This document shows, one piece after another, positions 1 through 11,448 of a DNA stretch of 64,000 nt (its first letter is position 1; each line of letters opens with the position of its first letter). A model generated the notes under the pieces. That model did no database searches. It worked only from the letters and a program-made list of their open reading frames with translations, and had not been told where the DNA came from. Origin of the DNA: [Clostridium] methylpentosum DSM 5476 (lineage in GTDB: Bacteria > Bacillota > Clostridia > Oscillospirales > Ruminococcaceae). Made by a program: the position numbers and the translations under genes. The stretch is taken from the NCBI GenBank assembly GCA_000158655.1, contig EQ973338.1:536625-600624 (forward strand), given 5' to 3'.

Positions 1-300
1 TATAGCAAACCAAGCTCAGCTCCTTCATGGGCAGCTGGACAGTCTTGTGATTCAGAAAAAATTGCGGTTGTGGAGTTCTGTTGGAATGCGGCGATAACCA
101 TACTTCCTTTGTTTTCGTGGCAGATCGCTTTGGCAAGCCTGGGCGGTTCATCCGCTTCAGATGATAGTAGAAGGTTGTACGGGGCAGTTGAGTGATGGAA
201 AGAAGAATATCCAGAGAATGTCTTTGCCTCAGCGTTTGAACTACCTGTGTTTTCTGCGCTGGCGTCGCTCGTCTTCCAATACCAAGGCCTGCAAGTTTTT
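1..300 (-). pseudogene. Broken IS3-family orfB (DDE transposase), N-terminal part only
   Basis: On the minus strand, in another frame from orfA and overlapping its end as in intact IS3 elements, the sequence reads QRHSLDILLSITQLPRTTFY followed by YHLKRMNRP. After a frame change come AKAICHENKG, YGYRRIPTEL and, after another change, FLNHKTVQ and MKELSLVC. These are the conserved N-terminal blocks ahead of the DDE catalytic domain, which would lie outside the window. At least three frame changes are needed, so this is a pseudogene. Confidence 0.7.
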
Positions 301-565
301 TGGTATTCGTTCTCCGCACGCAGCCACTGCACTTCGGCCGGAAGATCTCCCTCTACCTGTCTCGGCAGTTTCTTTGGTCTGCCGGTACTGCCGCGTCCAC
401 GACGTTCTACAGCAACTCCTTCCGCCAGATAGATGCGCTCTCACGCTATGATTCGTTTGTGATCGTTGATCTCAAATGTAGCTCAGTTTTTCTTCTTGCA
501 TGGTTTCTATCACCAGTTTCTTAAATTCTGGTGTGGTATCCTTTATTTGGAATTTATTTTGGCAT
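241..565 (-). pseudogene. Broken IS3-family orfA (helix-turn-helix transposase subunit)
   Basis: Starting from ATG at 565, pieces reading FQIKDTTPEFKKLVIETMQE, then a segment with ERIYLAEG, then a Gly/Arg-rich stretch leading into VQWLRAENEY and ending NLQALVLEDERRQ match the usual order of an IS150-type OrfA: helix-turn-helix, basic linker, leucine-zipper region. At least two frameshifts and a TGA where a Trp codon is expected (before ERIYLAEG) separate the pieces, and part of the helix-turn-helix seems missing. It ends at a TAG at 241. Nothing suggests that a functional product is made. Confidence 0.7.
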
Positions 566-697
566 AGAAAACACCCCACTTGTTAGATCGTATATCATAC
601 TGTCTAACAAGTGGGGTGCATTTCAAATGCAGAAAACCGGGTCTTTCACGCTTTATATCGCAGAACATTTCCTTACTTTCCCAATTTTCAAAGACAA

Positions 698-2206
<1,509 letters not shown>

Positions 2207-2208
2207 CT

Positions 2209-2238
2209 ATTGTAGCATTTTTTGCAGGTTCAATGCAA
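2209..2238 (-). promoter_or_regulatory. Probable guaB promoter
   Basis: On the minus strand TTGCAT (2238-2233) is followed after 18 bases by TACAAT (2214-2209), preceded by TG one base upstream (extended -10). It lies about 35 bases from the guaB start. Confidence 0.6.
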
Positions 2239-2350
2239 GAGATCGCAAAAAAAGAATCCTTCCCTCGAATTCTCTTTTTTTAGCGGATATTAACAAATCA
2301 CATGAGACTTTCCGATCAATCGGTAAAAAAACTGTCGCTAGCTGCGCCGA

Positions 2351-2379
2351 TTGACGAAAAGGGCGGATTGTGATACCAT
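2351..2379 (+). promoter_or_regulatory. Probable ychF-prmA promoter
   Basis: TTGACG (2351-2356), a 17-base spacer and TACCAT (2374-2379), about 55 bases upstream of the ychF start. Confidence 0.55.
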
Positions 2380-2433
2380 TAAGGAAGGCATTTTTACAGT
2401 GAAAAAGTTCAGAATAGAAGGGAAAATCAACAT

Positions 2434-3528
2434 ATGAAACTCGGAATGGTAGGCCTGCCAAACGTGGGCAAAAGCACTCTGTTTAATGCGATTACAAATG
2501 CGGGCGCGGAGTCGGCCAACTACCCGTTCTGCACCATCGAACCCAACGTGGGGGTGGTGTCAGTCCCCGACGAGCGGCTGGATCAACTCGCAAAGATGTA
2601 TGACCCGGATAAATTCACCCCGGCAGTCCTCGAATTTGTGGACATCGCAGGCTTGGTGAAAGGCGCATCCAAAGGGGAGGGCCTGGGCAACAAATTTCTC
2701 TCCAATATCCGCGAGGTGGATGCGATTGTGCACGTTGTGCGCTGTTTCCAGGATGAAAACATCGTGCATGTGGACGGGGAAATCGGCCCGGCGCGGGATA
2801 TTGAAACAATTAACCTAGAACTGATTTTCTCGGACATCGAGATGCTTGACCGCCGCATTGACAAGACGCGAAAGGCGATCAAGGGAGATAAAAAGTTCCA
2901 GGCAGAATACGATCTTCTCGTCAAGCTCAAGGAGCACCTTGAAGCAGGCAACTCAGCGCGCAGCTTTGAGTGCAGCGAGGATGAACAGGAGATCATCAGC
3001 CAGATCGACCTGCTCTCCAACAAGCCGGTGATTTACGCCGCCAATATGTGTGAGGATGATTTCATCAACAACATCGAAACCAATCCCTTTTACCAGGAGG
3101 TGCGGGAGATTGCAAAACGAGAGCACTCTGCCGTTCTCCCGATCTGCGCAAAGATAGAAGAGGAGATCGCCGACATGTCGGATGAGGACAAGCAGATGTT
3201 TCTCGGCGAGCTCGGCCTCCAAAAATCGGGGCTTGACCGCATTATTCAAGAGGGGTATTCGCTGCTCGGCTTGATTTCCTTCCTCACCGCTGGCAAGCCG
3301 GAGGTGCGCGCCTGGACCATCAAACGGGGCACCAAAGCGCCCCAGGCGGCGGGGAAAATTCACACTGACTTTGAGCGAGGCTTTATCCGCGCCGAGGTCA
3401 TCGGCTTTGACACTCTGATGGAGTGCGGCACTATGGCCGCTGCTAAGGAAAAAGGCTTGGTGCGTCTCGAAGGCAAGGACTATGTGATGCAGGACGGCGA
3501 CATTGTGCTGTTCCGCTTCAATGTTTAG
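2434..3528 (+). CDS. ychF: Redox-regulated ATPase YchF (Obg-like GTPase family)
   Basis: A universally conserved P-loop ATPase of the Obg family that associates with ribosomes and is linked to translation and oxidative-stress responses. The 364-residue protein has the P-loop GLPNVGKSTLFN at about 7-18, the switch region YPFCTIEPNVG, the DIAGLVKGASKGEGLGN G3 segment near 70, a coiled-coil insertion (about 130-200), and a C-terminal TGS domain. The usual G4 NKxD is replaced by NMCE (in AANMCEDD), the family's mark of ATP rather than GTP preference. AGAAGGGAAA precedes the ATG by about 9 bases. It is followed after 9 bases by prmA, so the two are probably co-transcribed. Confidence 0.95.
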   Translation: MKLGMVGLPNVGKSTLFNAITNAGAESANYPFCTIEPNVGVVSVPDERLDQLAKMYDPDKFTPAVLEFVDIAGLVKGASKGEGLGNKFLSNIREVDAIVHVVRCFQDENIVHVDGEIGPARDIETINLELIFSDIEMLDRRIDKTRKAIKGDKKFQAEYDLLVKLKEHLEAGNSARSFECSEDEQEIISQIDLLSNKPVIYAANMCEDDFINNIETNPFYQEVREIAKREHSAVLPICAKIEEEIADMSDEDKQMFLGELGLQKSGLDRIIQEGYSLLGLISFLTAGKPEVRAWTIKRGTKAPQAAGKIHTDFERGFIRAEVIGFDTLMECGTMAAAKEKGLVRLEGKDYVMQDGDIVLFRFNV

Positions 3529-3537
3529 GAGGCGGAG

Positions 3538-4458
3538 ATGGACTGGACTGAAATTAAGGTTTCCATTCCCTGCGAACAGGTGGACGAGGCCTCGGCCATC
3601 GCGCAGATGGTGGTACCCTATGGCATTTACATTGAGGATTACTCCGGCCTTGAGGAACAGGTGGAGCAGATTGCCCACATCGATCTGATTGATGAGGAAC
3701 TGCTTCAAAAGGATCGCAGCAGGGCGATCATCCACATCTACATTGAACCCGACCAAAATCCACTTGAAGCGGTGAGCTTTTTGGAAAACAGGCTTTCCAT
3801 AGAAGGAATCCCCTACCAAATCGGGACGGACAGCGTGGATCAAGAGGAATGGGCAACCGCTTGGCAAAAATACTACCATCCCATTCAGGTGGGGAAGCGT
3901 GTTGTGATCTGTCCCGAATGGGAAGAGTGCTCCATCCAGCCGGATGAGGTGAAAGTCACCCTCAACCCAGGTATGGCGTTTGGCACCGGGACCCATGAGA
4001 CAACCCGCCTTTGCATGCAGTTTTTAGAGGAATATGTGACTCCCTCATCGACCATTCTGGACGTCGGCTGCGGGAGTGGCATCCTCTCGATCACCGGACT
4101 GCTGCTCGGCGCGCGTCATGCCGTCGGGGTGGACATCGACGAACTCGCTGTCAAAGTGGCGGGTGAAAACGCGGCGCTTAACCGGATCACCGAAGAGCAG
4201 GCGGAGTTTCTCTGCGGTGATCTCACCGAACAGGTGAGTGGTCAGTATGACATCATCTGTGCGAACATTGTCGCGGATGTGATCATCAAGCTGTGCGAAA
4301 CAGTCACCCAATTTATGCACAAGGACTCGGTGTTGCTCTGCTCAGGTATCATTGACCAGAGGGAAGATGACGTATTGCTCGCACTCAGTAGCGCTGGCTT
4401 AAACGTCCTTGAGATCAAACGCGAAAACGGCTGGGTCGCGATCAGCTGTAAACTATAA
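3538..4458 (+). CDS. prmA: Ribosomal protein L11 methyltransferase
   Basis: SAM-dependent methyltransferase that trimethylates ribosomal protein L11. The 306-residue protein has an N-terminal substrate-recognition domain (about 1-105), then a Rossmann methyltransferase fold: the entry loop NPGMAFGTGTHETTRL near 142-157, SAM motif I ILDVGCGSGILSI near 173, and ANIVADVI near 240, where the catalytic NPPY-like site normally lies. TTAGGAGGCGGAG gives a strong ribosome site directly before the ATG. In many Firmicutes prmA sits beside dnaK-dnaJ; here it follows ychF instead, and groESL lies about 1 kb downstream on the other strand. It ends in a terminator at 4558-4587. Confidence 0.93.
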   Translation: MDWTEIKVSIPCEQVDEASAIAQMVVPYGIYIEDYSGLEEQVEQIAHIDLIDEELLQKDRSRAIIHIYIEPDQNPLEAVSFLENRLSIEGIPYQIGTDSVDQEEWATAWQKYYHPIQVGKRVVICPEWEECSIQPDEVKVTLNPGMAFGTGTHETTRLCMQFLEEYVTPSSTILDVGCGSGILSITGLLLGARHAVGVDIDELAVKVAGENAALNRITEEQAEFLCGDLTEQVSGQYDIICANIVADVIIKLCETVTQFMHKDSVLLCSGIIDQREDDVLLALSSAGLNVLEIKRENGWVAISCKL

Positions 4459-4557
4459 TTTCAACAGATCGCAAAACTGCTTTCAATGCAAAAGCAACAG
4501 CAGACACGTTTTTAAATACTGCATGAATAGCAGTATAGAATTTGATTGAAAAGCAAA

Positions 4558-4587
4558 AATCCGGCGCTCAGTTCGCGCCGGATTTTT
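4558..4587. terminator. Bidirectional terminator of prmA and the facing membrane ORF
   Basis: AATCCGGCGC (4558-4567), a 7-base loop and GCGCCGGATT (4575-4584) followed by T6 on the plus strand. On the minus strand the stem is followed by a T-rich run as well, so it can serve both convergent genes. Confidence 0.8.
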
Positions 4588-4815
4588 TCATACCTCATTG
4601 CTCTTTGTGCGTATCAGACTGTAGACTGACATACCGATTGCTATGCCGAACAAGCCCACAAGCTCATCCAGAGACGGCCGGGGAAGGAGCAGCCACCAGC
4701 CCCACGCCCAAGTCAGCAACAGCAGAATCCCTGTGTGCAGCCCAAGCCAAAGCAGTTTCCGTCTTTCATTTTGTAGCAGACGGTGAAGAACCAGCTGCAA
4801 AAGCGTGAAGGACAC
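4588..4815 (-). CDS. Small hydrophobic protein of unknown function
   Basis: A 75-residue frame from GTG at 4815. I do not recognise it. It has two or three likely membrane segments: around 1-12, the stretch LLWLGLHTGILLLLTWAWGW near 21-40, and LVGLFGIAIGMSVYSLI near 51-67, with the basic pair NERRK between the first two. The open frame continues upstream without a stop for another 20-odd codons (to about 4885) but without ATG or a good ribosome site, so the true start is uncertain or the gene has lost its 5' end. Ending exactly at a shared terminator supports its being, or having been, a gene. Confidence 0.4.
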   Translation of the reverse strand: MSFTLLQLVLHRLLQNERRKLLWLGLHTGILLLLTWAWGWWLLLPRPSLDELVGLFGIAIGMSVYSLIRTKSNEV

Positions 4816-5181
4816 ATACTCGAGCAGGCAGACAACCGAAACAATTCTCCCATATGAGGCCGAATAAACTATTTTGTTACTACATGTTTTTTATAAAAAT
4901 AATTACTTTAAATAGTATTTATATATTTACTAATGAGGTATTACTTAATTTTATTGTAAAAATAAACTAAATAAATGCTGCTCTGTGTTTTCGGTTCAGC
5001 AGTAATTTTACCGAAAAACAGATTTTTATGCTAAAATAGCAATTTTTTTGCATAAACTGGGCAATATATTCTATTGAAAGATGGAGTGATCTGTATTATT
5101 ATAAATACATGATACAAATTCGATAAAACAACTATCGAATGCTTTACAGAAATGTATCAGATATACCATACTCTTTTTCCT
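4816..5181. other. AT-rich intergenic stretch with no gene seen
   Basis: Strongly AT-rich DNA between the small membrane frame and the groESL terminators. Only a weak hairpin (TGCTAAAATAGCA followed by T7, about 5029-5048) stands out. No open frame has a ribosome site or recognisable product. Confidence 0.5.
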
Positions 5182-5242
5182 TTCTTTAATATACAAACAA
5201 CCGCAGGACCGATCATCCTGCGGTTGTTTGTATATTAAAGAA
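5182..5242. repeat. Perfect 27-bp inverted repeat
   Basis: The left arm 5182-5208 (core CAACCGCAGGA) is exactly repeated in reverse complement at 5216-5242 around the loop CCGATCA. The outer half is AT-rich and the inner half GC-rich. Neither side has a clear T-run beyond the arms, so it may be a terminator relic or a small palindromic element. Confidence 0.8.
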
Positions 5243-5293
5243 TAAGATAACCTTACCCTAATCTTTAAAATTCTGATCGTCTCTAACAAACAA

Positions 5294-5327
5294 AACAATA
5301 CCCGCAGCATCTGCTGCGGGTATTGTT
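5294..5327 (-). terminator. groES-groEL terminator
   Basis: AACAATACCCGCAGCA (5294-5309) pairs with TGCTGCGGGTATTGTT (5312-5327). On the minus strand the stem is followed by TTTTGTTTGTT. It lies 17 bases after the groEL stop. Confidence 0.85.
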
Positions 5328-5343
5328 TTTTATAAAAATCAGA

Positions 5344-6975
<1,632 letters not shown>

Positions 6976-7015
6976 TTACCTCCATATCAAACTGAATTTT
7001 CTATTTACAAGGAAA

Positions 7016-7333
<318 letters not shown>

Positions 7334-7360
7334 TTAGCACTCAAACTACCTAAGTGCTAA
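7334..7360 (-). promoter_or_regulatory. CIRCE operator (HrcA binding site)
   Basis: TTAGCACTC, nine bases, AAGTGCTAA: the CIRCE consensus TTAGCACTC-N9-GAGTGCTAA with one mismatch in the second arm. It lies between the groESL promoter and the groES ribosome site, where HrcA would block transcription. Confidence 0.93.
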
Positions 7361-7369
7361 CTATCTACT

Positions 7370-7397
7370 ATTGTACCGATTATTTGTGAAAAATCAA
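7370..7397 (-). promoter_or_regulatory. groESL promoter
   Basis: Minus-strand TTGATT (7397-7392), a 16-base spacer and TACAAT (7375-7370), just upstream of the CIRCE element. Confidence 0.7.
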
Positions 7398-7566
7398 GCA
7401 GAAAAAGATGAATAATTTGTTTTTCGTTTCAATGACTAAATCTAGTTTCACATTTTCAAAATCCCTTAGCGGAATCGCCAACAGTTCCCACCTCATTTTG
7501 TCGCATCATTTCTAAACTCCCGCATATACTGTAGTGGTACCTTTGTTTTTGGAAGGAGGCGGGACG

Positions 7567-7728
7567 ATGAAACAGCTACAACCAATCAGCCGGAACACAC
7601 CTGACCACCCAGTCAGTTGTCCGGACGATCATATACTTGAGGATAAAATTGATTCCTGGCGCAGCGTGCCAGGGGATGTAGATGACTTTATTTTTTCTAT
7701 GCAGGAGCATTTTGAGAGTGAACGATAA
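7567..7728 (+). CDS. Small acidic protein of unknown function (53 aa)
   Basis: I do not recognise this protein. It is soluble-looking, acidic in its second half and has no cysteine pair, membrane segment or signal peptide. The middle and end read DKIDSWRSVPGDVDDF and FSMQEHFESER. The reading frame is supported by a near-perfect ribosome site (GGAAGGAGGCGGGACG directly before ATG at 7567) and a terminator starting 14 bases after the stop. It is transcribed divergently from groES as a single-gene unit. No good promoter was recognised in the roughly 150 bases upstream. Confidence 0.6.
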   Translation: MKQLQPISRNTPDHPVSCPDDHILEDKIDSWRSVPGDVDDFIFSMQEHFESER

Positions 7729-7741
7729 AACGGTATTTTTC

Positions 7742-7778
7742 TAAAATGGTGTACGTGAAAAAATTGTACGCCATTTTT
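7742..7778 (+). terminator. Terminator of the 53-aa gene
   Basis: AAAATGGTGTAC and GTACGCCATTTT pair with one G-U, around an 11-base loop, followed by a T-run. Confidence 0.8.
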
Positions 7779-8268
7779 TAATTGGACTAAAAACCGACTC
7801 TCACAACTGCGATGGGAAATTGGATTATTTCAGGACCGCGCAGCAGCACTTCGAATGTGAATCCTTTGTCAGAAAAAGGCGCTCGATGGATTCGTAAAAC
7901 TGGGGGAGGGTAGGCCGCAACAAATCCACTTCCAACAAACAGCCCCGCAAGTGACAGCATGTGCCTGTCACTTGCGGGGCCTTTCTTTGAAATGTATGCC
8001 ATTTTAAAAATTTTGCAGAGACAAACAGATCTGCTGCTGATCCAAAAAATCCATCATTGGAAAGCTTGTACAGATTGCGACTATGCTCGGCACCGTTAAC
8101 CTGAAACTTGAATCCTCCACCTGTCGCCTAAAATCTTGGGGTCAGTGATTTTGTTTAGCTTTGATTTTTTTAATTCCTACAGATTAAGCACTGTTGAAAT
8201 CCGGATACGGCCGATGTAAAAAAGCTGAATGAGGATGTTTCGTTTCAATTAACCTAGTTTAGCTGCCC
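7779..8268. other. Gene-poor stretch with one orphan hairpin
   Basis: 490 bases without a supportable gene. A short minus-strand frame at 7787-8002 runs straight through the strong hairpin at 7942-7980 and has no ribosome site, so I do not call it. The segment 8003-8268 shows nothing recognisable. Confidence 0.5.
7942..7985 (+). terminator. Orphan terminator-like hairpin
   Basis: GCCCCGCAAGTGACAG (7942-7957) and CTGTCACTTGCGGGGC (7965-7980) form a perfect 16-bp stem with a 7-base loop, followed by CTTTCTTTG on the plus strand. No gene directly precedes it on either strand. Confidence 0.6.
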
Positions 8269-8583
8269 TCAGCCGATGATTTTCACAGCAGTACCATAGG
8301 CCATGACTTCTGCTGCCCCTGACATCACCGAGGCGGAGGAGTACCGCATACAGACAATTGCGTCCGCGCCGAGCTGTTCCGCTTCCTGCACCATTCTCTT
8401 GGTGGCAAGTGCACGCGCCTCATCCATCATTTGCGTATAGGATTTGAGCTCCCCACCGACAATTGTTTTAAAGCTCTGGGAAATATCCCGGCCGATGTTC
8501 TTGGACTGGATCGTACTGCCTTTGACAAGGCCAATCGCTTCAATTTTCTTGCCCGGAAGGTCATCAGTAGTTACTAAGATCAT
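8269..8583 (-). CDS. UPF0145/YbjQ family protein (putative heavy-metal-binding domain)
   Basis: A 104-residue protein of the YbjQ family, whose function is not established; the fold has been described as a heavy-metal-binding domain and forms pentamers in solved members. Visible features are the start ILVTTDDLPGKKI, GLVKGSTIQSKNIGRD near 18-33, and the C-terminal ADAIVCMRYSSASVM and EVMAYGTAVKI. The ATG at 8583 has GGTGAAGAAG just ahead of it; a GTG three codons upstream is an alternative. It overlaps the end of the upstream small membrane gene by 20 bases, suggesting translational coupling, and closes the gyrA-linked leftward cluster. Confidence 0.85.
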   Translation of the reverse strand: MILVTTDDLPGKKIEAIGLVKGSTIQSKNIGRDISQSFKTIVGGELKSYTQMMDEARALATKRMVQEAEQLGADAIVCMRYSSASVMSGAAEVMAYGTAVKIIG

Positions 8584-8785
8584 CTTCTTCACCGCTTTCT
8601 ATTTCTTGTACGCGTTCCACCATCACCCAGATGGAGACCCCCACCAGGGCGAGCAGAATCACGCCAGCAACAATTTTCATGAAAAGGGGAATGGGGAGAA
8701 GAAAACAGGCAACCAAATAGCCCAAAAAAGTTAGAATCAGCCAACAGGTGATCAACACAGGGGCAATCAGTTTCTTTCTTCTCAC
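8564..8785 (-). CDS. Small two-span membrane protein of unknown function
   Basis: 73 residues from GTG at 8785, chosen because ATGAGGTGGTGTT precedes it as a good ribosome site. After the basic start MRRKK come two hydrophobic segments (about 7-29 and 34-54) and an acidic tail ESGEEDD. I do not recognise a family. It lies 19 bases after gyrA and overlaps the UPF0145 gene, so it probably shares a transcript with both. A role beside the UPF0145 protein is only a guess from coupling. Confidence 0.6.
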   Translation of the reverse strand: MRRKKLIAPVLITCWLILTFLGYLVACFLLPIPLFMKIVAGVILLALVGVSIWVMVERVQEIESGEEDDLSNY

Positions 8786-8804
8786 AACACCACCTCATTT
8801 CTGG

Positions 8805-11411
8805 CTATTCGTTTTCCTCGAGTTCTTCTTCCAGCTGCTGCGCATGTTCAATGAGCTCATCCGCAGCTTCTGATGCGTCGATCTCGCTTTCCTGCGCTTG
8901 GAGTTCGGCAATCTCTTCAGAAGTGGGCTCACTCTCTTCAGCCGTTTCAACCTCAGCGATTTCCTCTTCCTCTTCGTGATCTGCCCGCGCAAAGGTGACG
9001 ACACGTGCATCTCCCTGTACCCGCATAACTTTGACGCCGCCCGCATAACGGGACATCACGTTGACATCGCTGACACGGATTCGGATAATCACGCCGTCGT
9101 TTGAAATGAGAATGAGATCATCATCCTCGTCAACGACTTTGACTGCCACGACATGACCTTTTTCATCGCTGACATGGTAATTGATCTTACCGTAGCCGCC
9201 CCTTGTCTGGATGCGGTAATCTTCAATTTTCGTCCGGCGGCCAAGACCGCGGTCGGTGACTGTCATGACAGTGGCGCCTTCGCGCAGGCGAGCCATGCCG
9301 ACAACCTCGTCATCCCCGCGCAGCTTGATCGCTCGAACCCCCTTGGCGGAACGGGAGAGGGGACGGGCGTCATTTTCATCAAACCGAATCGCCATGCCGT
9401 TTCGAGTCGCCACAATAAGCTGCGAATTACCGTTGGTCAGACGCACCCATGCGAGCTCGTCGCCTTCGAGCAGCGAAATCGCAATCAACCCGTTTTTGCG
9501 CACGTTTTTGTAAGCGTCGAGAACAGTTCTCTTAATCATGCCGCTTTTGGTGACCATCACAAGGTATTGATCGGGATCAAAATCGGTAATTCTGATCATC
9601 GACGTGACCTTTTCATCCCCTTCGATGGGAAGGAGATTGACGATGTTGGTTCCTTTGGAAGTCCTGCCCCCTTCGGGAATTTCGTAGCATTTGAGCTTAT
9701 ACATCCGCCCACGGTTGGTGATAAACAGCACATTGTCGTGGGTAGAGGCTATAAAGAGCTCCTCTGCAAAGTCCTCTTCCCGCTGCTTCATACCAGCCAC
9801 GCCCCGGCCGCCGCGCTTTTGCGTTTTATAGATATCGGTCGGCTGGCGTTTGATGTAGCCGTAGTGGGTGAGGGTGACGACGCAGTCTTCCTCCGGAATG
9901 AGGTCTTCAATGTCCACCTCTCCGCTCACCGCGAGAATCTCGGTGCGGCGCTCGTCGCCGAATTTGTCTCGGATCGCCGCGAGCTCTTCCCGCACAATCA
10001 CGAGGATGAGTGCATCGTCCCCGAGGATTGTCTCGTATTCTTTGATCTTTTCGAGAAGCCCGGCGAGCTCCTCTTCAATCTTCATTCGCTCGAGTCCGCT
10101 GAGCTGTCCCAGACGCATTTTGACAATGGCATCTGCCTGAAGCTCATCAAGGCCGAACCGCTCGATCAGATTTTCCTTGGATTCGGCGATCGTCTTGGAT
10201 GCGCGGATCGTCTTAATGACCTCGTCGATGAAGTCAAGCGCAATTTTTAATCCCTCAAGAATGTGCTCCCGCTCCCGCGCCTTGCGCAGGTCGTATTCGG
10301 TGCGCTTGCGGATGACCTCGGACTGGAACTCAATGTAGTGCTCAAGCATCTCCTTGAGCGTCATGACTTTCGGAACACCGTTGACAAGCGCGAGATTGAT
10401 GACGCCAAACGTCTCCTGCATCTGGGTAAAGGAGTAGAGCTTATTGAGAATGATCTGCGGATTCGCGTCCCTCTTGAGCTCGATGACAATCCGCATGCCC
10501 TCGCGGTTGGATTCATCCCGCAGGGCGGAAATTCCTTCAATGCGCTTGTCTTTTACATGATTGGCAATGCTCTCAATGAGGCGTGCCTTGTTGACCTGAT
10601 AGGGGAGCTCGGTGACAACAATGCGGAACCGCCCGTTGTTCATCTCCTCAATTTCAGCGCGCGCCCGCACCTGAATCTTACCGCGTCCCGTGGCGTAGGC
10701 CGCACGAATACCCGACTGGCCCATAATGATGCCCGCGGTGGGGAAGTCGGGACCCTTGATGCAGCTCATAATGTCGTATAGCTCTGCATCCGGATTGTCA
10801 ATAAGCAGGCTGATCGCGTCAATGACCTCCCTCAGGTTGTGGGGAGGGATGTTGGTCGCCATGCCGACTGCAATACCAGTGGATCCGTTGACCAAAAGGT
10901 TGGGGAAGCGCGCCGGGAGCACAAGCGGTTCCTTGAGGCGGTCGTCGTAGTTCATGCCGAACTCGACGGTTTCTTTGTTGATGTCGGTGAGCATCTCCAT
11001 CGAGATCTTGCTCATCTTCGCTTCGGTGTACCGGTAAGCTGCCGGCGGGTCGCCATCGACCGAGCCGAAGTTTCCGTGCCCGTCGACCAGGGGGTAGCGC
11101 AGAGAGAAGTCCTGCGCCATGCGCACCAGCGCGTCGTAAACCGAGGCGTCGCCGTGCGGATGATAGCGGCCGAGAACCGAACCGACGGTATCCGCCGATT
11201 TGCGGTAGGCCTTATCGGGAAAAATTCCGTTTTCGTATAGGGTGTAGAGTATTCTGCGGTGTACCGGCTTCAGGCCGTCCCGGACGTCGGGCAGAGCGCG
11301 GCTGACAATCACCGACATCGAATAGTCGAGAAATGATTTTTTCATCTCCCGCTCGATGTCGACCGGAATGACCTTGCCGATATTGGGGTCAAATGTAATC
11401 TCGTTGCTCAT
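8805..11411 (-). CDS. gyrA: DNA gyrase subunit A
   Basis: Breakage-reunion subunit of gyrase, which introduces negative supercoils with GyrB. The 868-residue protein has the winged-helix/tower domain with catalytic Tyr128 in YRYTEAKMS, and a C-terminal beta-pinwheel that begins with the GyrA box QKRGGRG needed for DNA wrapping. The tail is very acidic (Glu-rich runs in the last 60 residues). In the quinolone-resistance region [10 protein letters not shown], the position equivalent to E. coli Ser83 is Ala89, while the acidic residue equivalent to Asp87 is kept (Asp93). GGATGGAGGAACCCC precedes the ATG. It follows gyrB after an inserted YcxB-like gene. Confidence 0.98.
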   Translation of the reverse strand: MSNEITFDPNIGKVIPVDIEREMKKSFLDYSMSVIVSRALPDVRDGLKPVHRRILYTLYENGIFPDKAYRKSADTVGSVLGRYHPHGDASVYDALVRMAQDFSLRYPLVDGHGNFGSVDGDPPAAYRYTEAKMSKISMEMLTDINKETVEFGMNYDDRLKEPLVLPARFPNLLVNGSTGIAVGMATNIPPHNLREVIDAISLLIDNPDAELYDIMSCIKGPDFPTAGIIMGQSGIRAAYATGRGKIQVRARAEIEEMNNGRFRIVVTELPYQVNKARLIESIANHVKDKRIEGISALRDESNREGMRIVIELKRDANPQIILNKLYSFTQMQETFGVINLALVNGVPKVMTLKEMLEHYIEFQSEVIRKRTEYDLRKAREREHILEGLKIALDFIDEVIKTIRASKTIAESKENLIERFGLDELQADAIVKMRLGQLSGLERMKIEEELAGLLEKIKEYETILGDDALILVIVREELAAIRDKFGDERRTEILAVSGEVDIEDLIPEEDCVVTLTHYGYIKRQPTDIYKTQKRGGRGVAGMKQREEDFAEELFIASTHDNVLFITNRGRMYKLKCYEIPEGGRTSKGTNIVNLLPIEGDEKVTSMIRITDFDPDQYLVMVTKSGMIKRTVLDAYKNVRKNGLIAISLLEGDELAWVRLTNGNSQLIVATRNGMAIRFDENDARPLSRSAKGVRAIKLRGDDEVVGMARLREGATVMTVTDRGLGRRTKIEDYRIQTRGGYGKINYHVSDEKGHVVAVKVVDEDDDLILISNDGVIIRIRVSDVNVMSRYAGGVKVMRVQGDARVVTFARADHEEEEEIAEVETAEESEPTSEEIAELQAQESEIDASEAADELIEHAQQLEEELEENE

Positions 11412-11448
11412 GGGGTTCCTCCATCCTATTTGTAGGGTAATCTGGCTG

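Larger units (their letters stand above)
1..620 (-). mobile_element. Decayed IS3-family (IS150-group-like) insertion sequence, cut by window edge
   Basis: Reading the minus strand, conserved pieces of both IS3 open reading frames can be followed, but only by changing frame several times. A TG-started end, TGCACCCCACTTGTTAGACA (620 to 601), resembles the terminal repeats of IS150-group elements and lies about 35 bases before the orfA start. A perfect 16-base inverted repeat (572-587 with 603-618) covers this end. The other end lies beyond the window. Because both reading frames are broken the copy should not transpose by itself. Confidence 0.75.

Noticed and set aside
5071-5310. 79-residue minus-strand open frame
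   Set aside because: It runs through both the 27-bp palindrome and the groESL terminator and has no ribosome site.
7787-8002. 71-residue minus-strand open frame
   Set aside because: It crosses the 16-bp hairpin at 7942-7980, lacks a ribosome site and has no recognisable family.
9153-10250. Open frame opposite gyrA
   Set aside because: Antisense shadow; gyrA reads through with complete domains.
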